The notes under the pieces: generated by a model | What the model was told of the DNA's origin: nothing | What the model saw: only the letters and a program-made list of their open reading frames with translations | Databases searched by the model: none | Translations under genes and position numbers: made by a program | Part shown: positions 1-7,603 of the stretch, one piece after another | Layout of the letters: every line of letters starts with the position of its first letter | How positions within the stretch are numbered: the first letter of the stretch is position 1 | Assembly (NCBI GenBank): GCA_005281725.1 | Contig: SSBO01000100.1 | Coordinates: 1,206 to 11,975, forward strand | DNA: 10,770 nucleotides | From: Wuchereria bancrofti | Taxonomy: Eukaryota > Nematoda > Chromadorea > Rhabditida > Onchocercidae | Direction: 5' to 3'

Positions 1-315
1 AATGAAGTAGATTAAAATTATTGATTTTTTTAATTTAAATCAGTCAGTTTTTACAATACTTCTTGGTAGTTCAATCACTGAGCTTAACGTGATTCATTTA
101 GTGTTCAGCAAAAATTAATATAATAAGCAAGAGATTAATTAGCGAAATGTTCTAAATTTCGAAAATATAGAGCAGTATGGAATGTTGCCAAAAATTAAAA
201 CGAAAGAACGTTCCTATAATAATGATCAAAATTGAAAAGCGACAAAGTCATGAGTAGGTCATTACATTATATATATATATGCACCACATTCTTTCCCTTC
301 TTCTAGCAAAAAAAA
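1..315. other. No gene seen
   Basis: AT-rich sequence with stops in all frames. A short (AT)n run lies near 267-281, followed by a poly-A tract at about 308. Confidence 0.75.
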
Positions 316-627
316 TCAAATTTTTGCTTTTTTTGCATTTATTCTGCTCGTTTTTAAATACTGACATGCTTGTTTTAATGTCACTAGAAGTGACAAAAGG
401 AAGTATTTGATAGAATTAAATGATATCATCAAATAAAACTGTCTGATTAGTTTCTTCCGAACTTTCTCGTCCTTTGATCTCATTGGATATCCATAAACTT
501 TTCTATACGTGAGTCTTAGCAAATGTGGCAAGTGACCTTCCTTTCTGACGAAGACCATATCGCACTGTAAAACATTCTTCAAGCTCATATTTCTTCTTAC
601 TGATAATACTTGATAACTATCAATGGC
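316..627 (-). other. Open frame with weak coding character, unidentified
   Basis: A minus-strand frame is open from just after a TGA to TAG-side sequence near 316, with an internal ATG at 586-588. Its central part (CDMVFVRKEGHLPHLLRL then TYRKVYGYPMRSKDEKVRKK) looks like ordinary protein, but the C-terminal end falls in a poly-A/T tract and is low-complexity. A GTAAGA donor and TTTTACAG acceptor lie inside it, 36 bp apart, so alternative splicing models exist in other frames. I recognise no domain. It could be chance in AT-rich DNA. Confidence 0.17.
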
Positions 628-629
628 AA

Positions 630-1150
630 ATCAGCCATCATAAGCTATGAATCATTCAAATGATGCGGTTACGAAACAATTCCGTTGCTTCGTTCCATAC
701 AAGGAAGTACCACACAGTAAGCATCTAAATCTTCATTTTCTTATAGAAAACAATTTTTGTGACAAACAGATAAAAGTCTACTGTCATAGAGTTTGTCACC
801 AAAATCAACAATCTTTTTTTCACGTTACTAATAACATCAATTTGAATGATAATTTCTAATACTGAAGATGACCTCAGCTTATCAACAGAAATGTGTGGAG
901 TGAATTTGAATCAACAGATTTGAAACAGACTTAAACGACACTTATAGTGTTGTTCAATTCACTACTAATTTACATTCACATTTTCTATTTGGCGATCTGA
1001 GTTCATCTATTTATCAACAAAGCATAAGTTATGCTAATTTATTAATTAGTCTTTAATGAGGAGGAAAATGAGCTGCTGAATTCATAATGAAAATTTGAAT
1101 ACTTTTTGTGAAGACATACTAAACGACCGGCTAACATTTTTTGATAAGGA
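630..1150. other. No convincing gene
   Basis: A plus-strand frame from ATG 647 reads MNHSNDAVTKQFRCFVPYK and meets a GTAAGC donor at about 718. It has no matching downstream exon and no recognisable homology, and the rest is AT-rich with frequent stops. Confidence 0.6.
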
Positions 1151-1153
1151 TAA

Positions 1154-1610
1154 TTGAAAAGTGTATGGAATCTAACGAGCTCCATTACAATGTTTCATCA
1201 GCAACAATCTTTAATACTGAGAGAAATTTCTCGGCAAAATGAGAATCAAACTGATAGCCAACTGTCGATCCACCAAACTGAAGCGTCGAAAGAAGTATTA
1301 GCTAGAAAGCCTTGTCAATTCGAACTACCACTCGCACTCTCTACTGTCTCACTCTTGATCACTGAATTTGCTTCACTCTCTCTCTCTTGCCATCAAACAA
1401 ATCAGTTCTTCTCAAAATTTCTGAATGCCTGCAGCAACATGGCATCGCAATCTCTTTAGTTTCTCCCGTTCCCTCACTTCTCTCACTCCCTCCCCTTCCA
1501 ACATGTTGTCTTCATGAGTAGCGATATGTTCGGTTGTCCTGGTCTGTTATTAATCGGTATTCTCCATTTGTCCGACTCCACCAGGGGTTTTATATTACAT
1601 TCCACTGCAG
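1154..1610. other. Less AT-rich region with exon-like open frames on both strands
   Basis: On the minus strand an acceptor CTCTGCAG (AG at 1605-1606) leads into 1604-1487. That frame reads ECNIKPLVESDKWRIP and continues INNRPGQPNISLLMKTT to a GA|GTGAGA donor or a TGA. Further down the same strand, 1301-1185 reads LILLSTLQFGGSTVGYQF and continues DSHFAEKFLSVLKIVADETL to TAA, after CTAG or CTTCAG acceptors. The plus strand is also open from 1154 to 1459 (Gln/Ser-rich, starting TTG). Phases of the two minus-strand blocks do not join directly. I recognise no family. The region may hold minus-strand exons or their remains, and 1380-1500 is strongly CT-rich on the plus strand. Confidence 0.3.
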
Positions 1611-2200
1611 AGATTTCTTTTCATTAGTATGTCAGCCTTTCACTTCTAGAAATACTTCTGTCAGCTAAACTGATAAAAGATAAGAACATGATAGAAGAAC
1701 ACAACAGCATGTGACACACATCTTCTATAAAATCCTATCCAGTTGAAGCCTGTCACCTGTAGATATTTTGATATTCGTCTGAATCACTATTTGTATTAAT
1801 GTTTTTTTTGTGCATTAATGTTTTAGTTGATGTGCGGGAAGTGCGCATGATAGAATTTCGAATAAAGAGAAATGAACTTCGAATAAAGAGAAATTAATAT
1901 TCTAAGCAAAACTTAGAAGAAAATCGATTTCCCACTTCGATTTTCCACAATTCACACTTTGAAATATAATATTAGGTTAAAAATTGGTTTCTTTCCATTC
2001 CACAAACGATTATTAACTTGAATACTTGGGATTTGATTAGCCATTCTCCATTTCACGACAGCTAATTGTAGAATAAAGCAGTGATTGACTTTTCTTGAAT
2101 TACCTGAAAGATTGTTCTTCAAAAATAATTTTGATATTTTTTACACTATGATGGCTTTTAGCTTTTAAGATATTTAAGGTTTGTAGTTGTTCGATTATAG
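1611..2200. other. Upstream flank of the CHID1 relic, no gene seen
   Basis: AT-rich DNA with the 21-bp tandem duplication at 1853-1894. No in-frame ATG-bearing first exon for the relic could be recognised, and no clear promoter element. Confidence 0.6.
1853..1894. repeat. Tandem 21-bp duplication
   Basis: Two adjacent 21-bp units, GAATTTCGAATAAAGAGAAA plus T and GAACTTCGAATAAAGAGAAA plus T, differ at one base (T/C). No gene is affected. Confidence 0.95.
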
Positions 2201-2205
2201 CATTT

Positions 2206-2353
2206 GTGGATAATCGACGTTTTCCTAAATGTACAGTCTTCCTGGTTGTACTTTTCTTTTCGGTAGTCTACGGTGCCCTCTCGAAATCAGATCGAAAAGA
2301 AAAGTCGAAAGACTTTCAAGGGACAGAAGAAAAACGAAAGGGAAGAAATAACA
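2206..2353 (+). other. CHID1 relic, exon 1: signal peptide and LSKSD segment
   Basis: The frame reads a short basic start (DNRRFPK), a hydrophobic signal-peptide core (VFLVVLFFSVVYG), then ALSKSDRKEKSKDFQ and a Lys/Glu-rich stretch. CHID1 proteins also place an LSKSD-type segment directly after the signal peptide. There is no in-frame ATG after the upstream stop at 2149-2151. GTG at 2206 sits where a start would be expected, so loss of an ATG is likely, although an upstream exon joined at the AG ending at 2200 cannot be excluded. The frame stays open to TAA at 2386-2388. The only candidate donor near the end, at 2354, is weak. Confidence 0.65.
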
Positions 2354-2493
2354 GTCTGAGGCAATCAAAAATAACTTTTCTCGCCTAAATTTTCATTACC
2401 CCTCAGGAAAAATGCAATATTAATATTTTCTTCCTCTTTTATATGTATTGTATACTGAAGTTTTCAAAATTTCAAAAAATTTCTGAAAGTCTC

Positions 2494-2516
2494 AGCTTAT
2501 CATGAAATGATAAGCT
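2494..2516. repeat. Perfect inverted repeat, 10-bp arms
   Basis: AGCTTATCAT and ATGATAAGCT flank a 3-nt GAA spacer. It lies in the first intron-like gap of the CHID1 relic. There is no U-run or gene end beside it that would suggest a terminator. Confidence 0.85.
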
Positions 2517-2591
2517 TTTACAATACATAAAAATGCTGCTAGACAGAATATTCCTTGTACTAAATTATGATGACGCCTGCTTTTATTTTAG

Positions 2592-2633
2592 CCTTTTATT
2601 TCAAGGATAATGCTGGAAGGGTGACTGTTGCAG
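2592..2633 (+). other. CHID1 relic, possible exon 2
   Basis: The acceptor TTTTATTTTAG ends at 2591 and a CAG|GTATAC donor starts at 2634. Only one frame is open, reading FYFKDNAGRVTVA, with two bases entering and one leaving. It lies between the signal-peptide exon and the VLAYITP exon, where CHID1 has a variable EHRSY..KARDRHF-like stretch. The phase would join to the next block through a GAA codon, but the intervening intron would be only about 35 bp and its acceptor (GTGGAG) is poor. The sequence itself is not conserved enough to prove homology. Confidence 0.4.
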
Positions 2634-2668
2634 GTATACTTAACGATCATCATAATTTGTGTGTGGAG

Positions 2669-2709
2669 AAAAAAGGTTCAACCACCCTGTATTGGCTTAT
2701 ATTACACCG
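2669..2709 (+). other. CHID1 relic, exon 3: VLAYITP block
   Basis: The frame reads KRFNHPVLAYITP, matching the family motif HFAGDVLGYVTP. In the family this is followed at once by Trp-Asn, and the next block here (from 3130) begins WNN, so an intron must start directly after the CCG codon at 2707-2709. The bases there are GC, not GT, with no GCAAGT-like consensus. This is either a decayed donor or an unusual GC-AG intron. Confidence 0.7.
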
Positions 2710-3129
2710 GCTTTGTTTCAATTTTTTCGGCTGGTAGAAAGAGCATACTTACGAGGTTGAGTAGTAAGTTCCCGGGAATTTGAATGTGAATTTAATATAC
2801 ACTTTTAATGGTGCTTGATAAAGTTCTTATGTCCAACATTCAATAATCTTGTTAGCAGTAATTCTATTTAACTGTAATTGAAACATTTGAATTGTTATAC
2901 ATATATTTTTTTAATTTATGCTTCTGAATTGTTACATATGTTTGTTGTCACATATTATTTCTTTCTCGAAGTTTTTAAATTATTTCCGAGAAAAAGGTGA
3001 CTGAAAGAGAGAGGGTCAAACGAAGAAAAATGAAGAAGTGTTGAATTCAATCGCAGTATGCGAGACATTAAAAAGATAATAGAAGGCGGTGGGTGTTTGT
3101 AATATGGACAAATTTCCAAGAATTTGTAG

Positions 3130-3258
3130 TGGAATAATAGTGGATATGACATTGCGAAATGGGCGGCTCGAAAATTCACTCATATATCTCCACTTTGGTT
3201 TCAGTTTAAGCCAGAAGTGAAACAGAAAACATGTATTATACTTGGAATTCATGATATG
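3130..3258 (+). other. CHID1 relic, exon 4: WNNSGYD...[10 protein letters not shown] core
   Basis: This is the best-preserved block: 43 codons with no stop, bounded by an AG at 3128-3129 (TTTGTAG) and a strong ATG|GTAAGT donor at 3259. It starts [16 protein letters not shown], continues [14 protein letters not shown] and ends LGIHDM. The human protein has WNSHGYDVTKVFGSKF, TQISPVWLQLK and TGLHDV at the same places. It starts and ends in phase 0. All three Trp codons here are TGG. An internal TTTCAG at 3199-3204 is read through as Phe-Gln. The long minus-strand frames over this stretch are its antisense shadows. Confidence 0.88.
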
Positions 3259-3398
3259 GTAAGTTGAATACTGTTTTATGTTTTTTATTTAGACAGACAT
3301 TTTAAATCATTAATAATGTGTCACATACTAAACTTTTCGACCAATCTCTTTCAGGAGTTATTAAATTTATGTAGTGTTAAATGACATTTATTTTAAAG

Positions 3399-3467
3399 CG
3401 GTTGACTGATGTTCATGCAAATAATTCAAAAATCAAGTTTATGCCACATTTTATCATTGATAGATGA
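3399..3467 (+). other. CHID1 relic, exon 5, ending at a TGA in place of Trp
   Basis: The frame reads RLTDVHANNSKIKFMPHF then IIDR and TGA at 3465-3467. It aligns with the family's WMRAVRKHAKGLHIVP followed by RLLFEDW, so the TGA falls at or next to the Trp of FEDW and the first CGG falls where the family has TGG. The preceding AG is TTTTAAAG, a weak acceptor. A better TTTCAG acceptor at 3351-3354 opens a frame that closes at TGA 3382-3384. About three residues (DQG) between HDM and this block are missing. Confidence 0.6.
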
Positions 3468-3524
3468 GAGTAGGGGCTGTGCTTGTTAGAAGTAGAAAAA
3501 GAGTAGGAGCTGTGCTTGTTAGAA
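3468..3524. repeat. 24-bp direct repeat, two copies
   Basis: Copies at 3468-3491 and 3501-3524 start GAGTAGG and end TGTGCTTGTTAGAA, with a single G/A difference. They lie directly after the TGA of the CHID1 relic exon 5 and have lengthened that gap. Confidence 0.95.
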
Positions 3525-3573
3525 AATTATATTTTCTAGTAAAATACCTAATTTTATATGCTAAATTTACTAA

Positions 3574-3651
3574 AAACGGACTAATGAAATTACTGTACTG
3601 AAAGAGTTGTCAAACCTTTTATATAACGACGCAAATACGTGCATAGTATAA
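3574..3651 (+). other. CHID1 relic, doubtful exon 6
   Basis: The frame reads KRTNEITVLKELSNLLYND and then closes at TAA 3649-3651. It could correspond to the family's SEDEIEELSKTVVQVAKNQ helix, and it lies in the right order between the preceding and following blocks. No clean acceptor or donor is visible, and the DGFVVE strand that should follow is absent. The match rests on a few residues and may be chance. Confidence 0.28.
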
Positions 3652-3692
3652 ATGCAAATATATACATACGGTCATGTTCAGTTATATTTCAG

Positions 3693-3791
3693 CTTTATCA
3701 AATATGTAACATCACAATCAGGAACATTGTTTTGGAATTGAATAACGAAAGAACATTTCCTCAAAACAAAGTGTTGATTGTTTGTTCTTTA
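3693..3791 (+). other. CHID1 relic, possible exon 7
   Basis: A good TATATTTCAG acceptor ends at 3692. The open frame reads LYQICNITIRNIVLELNNER and continues TFPQNKVLIVCSL, which resembles the family's IHMLTHLAEALHQARLLALLVIPP helix and strand, although the diagnostic IPP is not conserved. After 3791 the sequence runs into another TTTTTCAG. The MTYDYS, PGPNAPL and LGLNFYG blocks that should follow were not found between here and 4139. Confidence 0.42.
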
Positions 3792-4139
3792 ATAATTTTT
3801 CAGTTCTGGATTTTGTTTTCCGTCAGAAAACTTTTCACTTGTAATTATCAAAATTTTTTGTGATTTTCTGACCACAACATCAAGAATGTTACATGGTACC
3901 ACAGGGAATTTTAGAATCCATTCAGTGTTTAAAGTGTTTTATAGAAATTTGGCTATTGTTCAGGGCGGATATATTTGCACAAAAACTTCTTTTAGTTGAA
4001 GAAGAGTGACTTCAGTCTGCACAGTGAAAATAATGACAAAAAATATTGATGTATTTTCCCTGTTCATTTTCTTAAAATAATTTAATTAAACTGGACAGTT
4101 CGAATAGAAATATCTGTTGACGGGTTACTGTGCTTTCAG

Positions 4140-4273
4140 GGGCGAAGATTTTTACATTTATCCAACACTAGCATCTTTTCCAAATTAGACGCGACCTTAC
4201 CAATCATTTCAACATTGGCCTGGGTATTTGAGAACTCGGACAAGGCCTTAATTATTTTACATACTTATTTTAA
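4140..4273 (+). other. CHID1 relic, last exon with frameshift and nonsense codon
   Basis: A strong TGTGCTTTCAG acceptor ends at 4139. The first frame (from 4141) reads GEDFYIYPTLASF and would stop at TAG 4186-4188. One base over, from CAA at 4181, the frame reads QIRRDLTNHFNIGLGI, TGA (4229-4231), ELGQGLNYFTYLF and TAA (4271-4273). Together these match the family C-terminus FYPTLKSLQVR...[21 protein letters not shown]. The TGA falls exactly on the conserved Trp. One extra base in the TTTTCC run at 4177-4181 explains the frame change. Confidence 0.82.
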
Positions 4274-4567
4274 TCCTTTTTTAGACATTTAGTATTTATT
4301 GTATTTCATCTTGAGAGACTATTTATCTCTAAATTGTGTAGCATATTTTGGAATGTTGTTGTAAAGCGGGAATGGTATAATCAAGATTTTTCCTTCCATT
4401 ATATCACAAACGAAGTATGCCATTTTATTAGCTATGACTTTTAATACGTAAAAAGTGTCTGGTCGATTGAACTTGAAAGACAACAAAATATGTTACTGTT
4501 TAAATACGGAAAAAGAAAGAGGATAAAGATGAGAATTTCATAAATCAGGGAAATGTGCCTGGTTTGT

Positions 4568-4631
4568 GAAATTTTGGATTTAGAACCCAAATTCCCATTC
4601 AATTCGAAATTTTGGATTTGGAGTCCAAGTT
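4568..4631. repeat. Imperfect 26-bp direct repeat
   Basis: Copies at 4568-4593 and 4606-4631 share GAAATTTTGGATTT and differ at four bases downstream, all transitions. A partial third TTTGGATTT follows. No gene is visible here. Confidence 0.85.
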
Positions 4632-4829
4632 TTTTTTGGATTTATGAATTTAGCTCGTAACAGTGAAATGCTGAGATGCATCGAAATAGTTGCAGAGTCG
4701 CTCTTATTAGGAAGAATAGACTTAGCCTCTTTCCATCTACACTAGCCAATTTGAGAACAATTTTATTTCATAAAAGATATAAGCAATGTTTAAGAATATT
4801 TCATCTGTGTATTCAATATATGAAAAAAA

Positions 4830-4872
4830 AAAAACAGTATCCTATATATAAATTAAAAACAGTATCCTATAT
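4830..4872. repeat. 18-bp direct repeat, two copies
   Basis: AAAAACAGTATCCTATAT occurs at 4830-4847 and again at 4855-4872, next to a poly-A run. This looks like replication slippage. Confidence 0.95.
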
Positions 4873-5071
4873 CCACGTATTTATTTTCTCTATATTCTTT
4901 CTTGTCAATTTTTTGTAAGTACTGGTAATGAGGCACTAAATTTGAGTCGGATTTTGATCACAGAATTTTCTTTTTGAGAAGAAGCATACGGTAAAGAGAA
5001 GAAATAGAATATTGTTCTTGCTTGATTGCTTTTGTGTAATCTGTTCGAGTGCTTGAATTTCTCAATTCTTG

Positions 5072-5182
5072 GTTATTATTATTATTAATTGTTATTATTA
5101 TTAATTATCATTATTAATTGTTATTGATTATTATTGTTAATTGTTATTATTATTAATTATTTATTGCTATTAAATTATTATG
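5072..5182. repeat. ATT-rich microsatellite
   Basis: Roughly 110 bp of TTA/ATT triplets interrupted by AATTG and GATT variants, forming a degenerate trinucleotide array with a recurring TTATTATTATTAATTGT-like unit. Confidence 0.9.
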
Positions 5183-5467
5183 GTTATTGATTCTGGTATA
5201 TTAATGTGAGCGGTCTCTCTCGTCAGCATCAAAATAGCAGGCCGCTCTTCGTTACTGAATTTCATATTAATATTACGGCAGAAATGCACACAACGAATAG
5301 TAAGTACATACAATCAGGAGGATCATGAAACAGAGATGAAAGTGTGGAATTTGTAATTCTTTGTCAAAATTCTGGAATTGTCAAAAGTGCTGTTGAAGTT
5401 ATAAGACAGAAATTAATGTAGGTCCGGTCAGGACTTGCAATCATCGCTGTTATCGTTATCTTTTGCA

Positions 5468-5599
5468 GAGCGTGATTGCCAATACGAAACCTGAGGGTTG
5501 TTTCTTTCCTTTTCCAAAGAAGACTGCTGGTGACTTGTTGGTTAATGATTCATTCCAGAAATTCTTCCCACAACTTTTGAGAAATACCGGTGAATAGCG
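5468..5599 (+). other. Exon-like block after a strong acceptor, unidentified
   Basis: The acceptor TTATCTTTTGCAG ends at 5467. Only the phase-0 frame stays open, reading SVIANTKPEGCFFPFPKK and continuing TAGDLLVNDSFQKFFPQLL to a TAG just after 5594. The base composition is less AT-biased than its flanks. A possible donor ACCG|GTGAAT lies near the end. No family is recognised. The antisense strand is also open here, so coding strand is not certain. Confidence 0.27.
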
Positions 5600-5815
5600 T
5601 GAAAAAGTTCAATTTCATTTATGAATTCCTAAAAGTACAGCGAAGATTGAATTTCATACAATCACACCAATAAACTCATAAATGTGGCAAGAAGAAAATG
5701 ATTTTCATCATATTGTGCTTCAGCTGACGAATTAATTTGCAACACTGCCTGGGAATTCATAAAAAATTTAATTTCGGGATAGTGTCATTCTTAACTTATT
5801 CCAATTAATCTACAC

Positions 5816-6027
5816 CTAGAAAATTTCAAAGGTAAGTGTCACTGGAAGGGACGCCCTTGCTTTGCAGATTTTCCAAACGTAGGAGCTTCTTGCTAATATC
5901 GTTTCACCATTATCTTTAATATGTTCCAGAACCTGTTCAAAGAGATTTAGACAATTGTCACATACCGGCTGTAACGTATCGTCGTAACGTAATGTCGCAC
6001 GTAATGTAAGGCATCTATCTTTGAGAT
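5816..6027 (-). other. Exon-like block with saposin B-type N-terminal half
   Basis: A CTTTTTCTGCAG acceptor (AG at 6028-6029) opens a frame with two entering bases, reading DLKDRCLTLRATLRYDD, then TLQPVCDNCLNLFEQVLEHI and KDNGETILARSSYVWKICKAR, to TAG at 5816-5818. The CxxC followed by an amphipathic helix, a DN.T turn and a third Cys 28 residues later matches the spacing of saposin B domains. Those domains bind lipid or membranes and occur in secreted or lysosomal proteins. The second half of the domain would be in another exon; a CCCAG acceptor further along the minus strand (near 5747) is a weak candidate. The CDNCLNLF run also recalls the CHH/ITP peptide motif, but the later Cys spacing does not fit. 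No signal-peptide exon was found. Confidence 0.38.
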
Positions 6028-6029
6028 CT

Positions 6030-7078
6030 GCAGAAAAAGTGGGAGGTAACGTTTTCAATGTTTATAGGATACCCTGTAATGATGCTAAGAATAAAATGCT
6101 CCTCATATCGTCAATATCAAATAAAAATTGTTAGGTATTCTTCAATAAACAATAGAAGGTGTAATAAAACAATAAAATATTCAGATTGGCAATCAGCGAT
6201 TAGTAGAAATAAATTCATAAATTTAATCGCAAATAAATTAGTTTTCATACTAACATATCAAAATCGTGGCTCAGGGTCGATCGACAGCCTGTTATTCTGT
6301 GGACTGTTACATAAATCTGAAGATGCTTGAACTGATTGAATGATTGTCAGCTTTGTTAAATCAAGTTGGAAAAGAAAAACAAAATCACCCAGTTGCATAT
6401 ACGTAATAAGTTATATGCAGTGAAATGAGACATGCTTCCCTTTCATAACAGCATTTCATTGCTAATTTCCGTTTTAAACGTGAAATTAAGCTTGAAATCC
6501 TCGTTTTCTGTGTTAGCAAAATGATTTGATCGATTTTAAGTAGTACATACAATGGGCTGAGAGAAAAACATAAAAAGCCAATTAATAGGATTATCGTTTG
6601 GATTTCATAGACAGGAAAACGATGATGGATGCAATACTGATTGTTGTTGTTGACGACGACTTCTAGAGAGAAAATCGAGTTGTAGCCGAGGTCTTAAAAA
6701 AAAAAGCAATCTCATTTTGTTGGGATAGAGGATTGCGGAAATTTCCTTGCATCCCATTCCATCCATATTCGAAGTCATCATTAATAAGAAAAGCTGAATA
6801 GGTAAGGAGAACTTAGACCGAGGGCACGGTATGGTTCTTTAGATTATGCTTATCTAATTAAGTCTTAACTAGATTTCCGGAGGCTGTTTTTAATAGATTT
6901 GATTTCTCTAGTCTGCATGTTATTAGCGTTGCTTCTCCCCTCTTATAAAGTTCAGTCTCACTGATAACATTGATTTACTAATCCATCAAACGAAGCTCTT
7001 TTGACCAAACTTTCTTCTTTTAAAGTATTCATCCTCTCTTCAACAAGCGCAATCAAAGGAGCCATAACTATAAAGTTA
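6030..7078. other. No convincing gene
   Basis: The plus-strand open frame 6058-6330 is Ile/Asn/Lys-rich and reads like translated AT-rich DNA. A minus-strand CATCTTCAG acceptor near 6318 opens only about 23 codons. A short ATG frame at about 6621 encodes a Val and Asp run, then stops. Nothing else is recognisable. Confidence 0.55.
6394..6419. repeat. Inverted repeat, 8-bp arms
   Basis: TGCATATA and TATATGCA flank a 10-nt loop. An isolated AT-rich palindrome like this is common in such DNA, and no function is apparent. Confidence 0.8.
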
Positions 7079-7568
7079 TATTCTTTTCTTTAGTCTTAAC
7101 TTTCAATCCTTCCGCGTAACGCAAATCGTTTATATTCTCAACTGAGAAAGCAGTCTAGCAATGCTTCTTCTTGCTCACAGCATTTAAGCATACATATTGC
7201 ATATGTATCGTAGCTCAATGATATGTAGATTTAATCCTCGAGCTTCCTTCAAAAATAAGCAAAGTTCTTCAAAACATTTGCACATAACTTATATCACTAT
7301 AATTATCTCATCTCCTTGAATTTACTTCACAGAAAGCTGTGAGTAACATTTTCTCAGAAGTATTTTTGTAGATCGTTCTAAACTTGAGATTGCTCATCTT
7401 TAAAATTACAAATTATGAACTAAGTTATAACAGAGAGAAAAAACTCCAGAAAAAACTCACCAAATTTTGATTGCAGAACAATTATGGTTTACTTTACTTG
7501 TAGATATAATTACGGAACAGTGAGAGGATCCAGTATTTCTATTTTACAAAATACTTGGTTTCCAAAGT

Positions 7569-7603
7569 AGGCGAATGTTTTTTAAAGCAGGCGAATGTTT
7601 TTT
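7569..7603. repeat. Tandem AGGCGAATGTTTTTT duplication
   Basis: The 15-bp core occurs at 7569-7583 and 7589-7603 (20-bp period). It recurs 1372 bp downstream because it lies in the duplicated unit. Confidence 0.93.

Larger units (their letters stand above)
2206..4273 (+). pseudogene. Relic of CHID1 (chitinase domain-containing protein 1, GH18-like), intron-containing and disabled
   Basis: Collinear blocks match the CHID1/SI-CLP family as I remember it, a secreted or lysosomal GH18-fold protein that binds saccharides. In order they are a signal peptide plus ALSKSDRKEKSK (human TLSKSDAKK), VLAYITP (human VLGYVTP), [11 protein letters not shown] with [10 protein letters not shown] (human WNSHGYDVTK, FTQISPVWLQ), KIKFMPHFIID, FYIYPTL (human FYPTLKS) and ELGQGLNYF (human ELGQGLDYF). 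Most blocks are separated by introns, so this is not a retrocopy. The lesions seen are GTG at the expected start, a GC donor after the third block, TGA at 3465-3467 and 4229-4231 where the family has Trp, and a 1-nt frameshift near 4177-4181. I found no counterparts of the RGLV segment, the DGF..E strand, MTYDYS or LGLNFYG. I infer a unitary or duplicated pseudogene. The family identity is well supported; the middle exons are tentative. Confidence 0.82.
4274..5071. other. No gene seen, repeat-bearing spacer
   Basis: AT-rich spacer downstream of the relic, holding two slippage-type direct repeats. The plus-strand open frame at 4676-4918 runs through a repeat and ends hydrophobic and low-complexity, without protein-like character. 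Confidence 0.65.

Noticed and set aside
2229..2351. ATG-initiated 40-residue plus-strand frame (MYSLPGCTFLF...)
   Set aside because: It overlaps CHID1 exon 1 in another frame. The signal peptide plus LSKSD homology lies in the GTG frame, and this one is only Arg/Lys-rich.
2955..3252. Two long overlapping minus-strand open frames
   Set aside because: They lie antisense to the best-preserved CHID1 exon on the plus strand and have no recognisable motifs of their own.
3639..3863. 74-residue plus-strand open frame as a gene
   Set aside because: Its middle coincides with the possible CHID1 exon 7, and its start and end run through intron-like sequence with TTTCAG sites.
3465..4231. TGA reassigned to Trp
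   Set aside because: Trp is encoded by TGG in the intact exon, and a frameshift and missing blocks also disable the gene.
4141..4270. Minus-strand frame reading KALSEFSNTQANVEMIGK
   Set aside because: It looks protein-like, but the opposite strand holds the ELGQGLNYF and FYIYPTL blocks of CHID1, so it is a shadow.
5072..5182. CRISPR-like or structured repeat array
   Set aside because: It is a degenerate ATT microsatellite without unique spacers.
5900..6027. Crustacean hyperglycemic hormone / ITP-like peptide (CDNCLNLF motif)
   Set aside because: The motif is similar, but the C-x12-C-x3-C-x8-C that should follow is absent. The saposin Cys spacing fits better.
6058..6330. 90-residue plus-strand open frame
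   Set aside because: Composition (Ile, Asn, Lys, Ser) is what AT-rich DNA gives by chance. No acceptor, donor or motif supports it.
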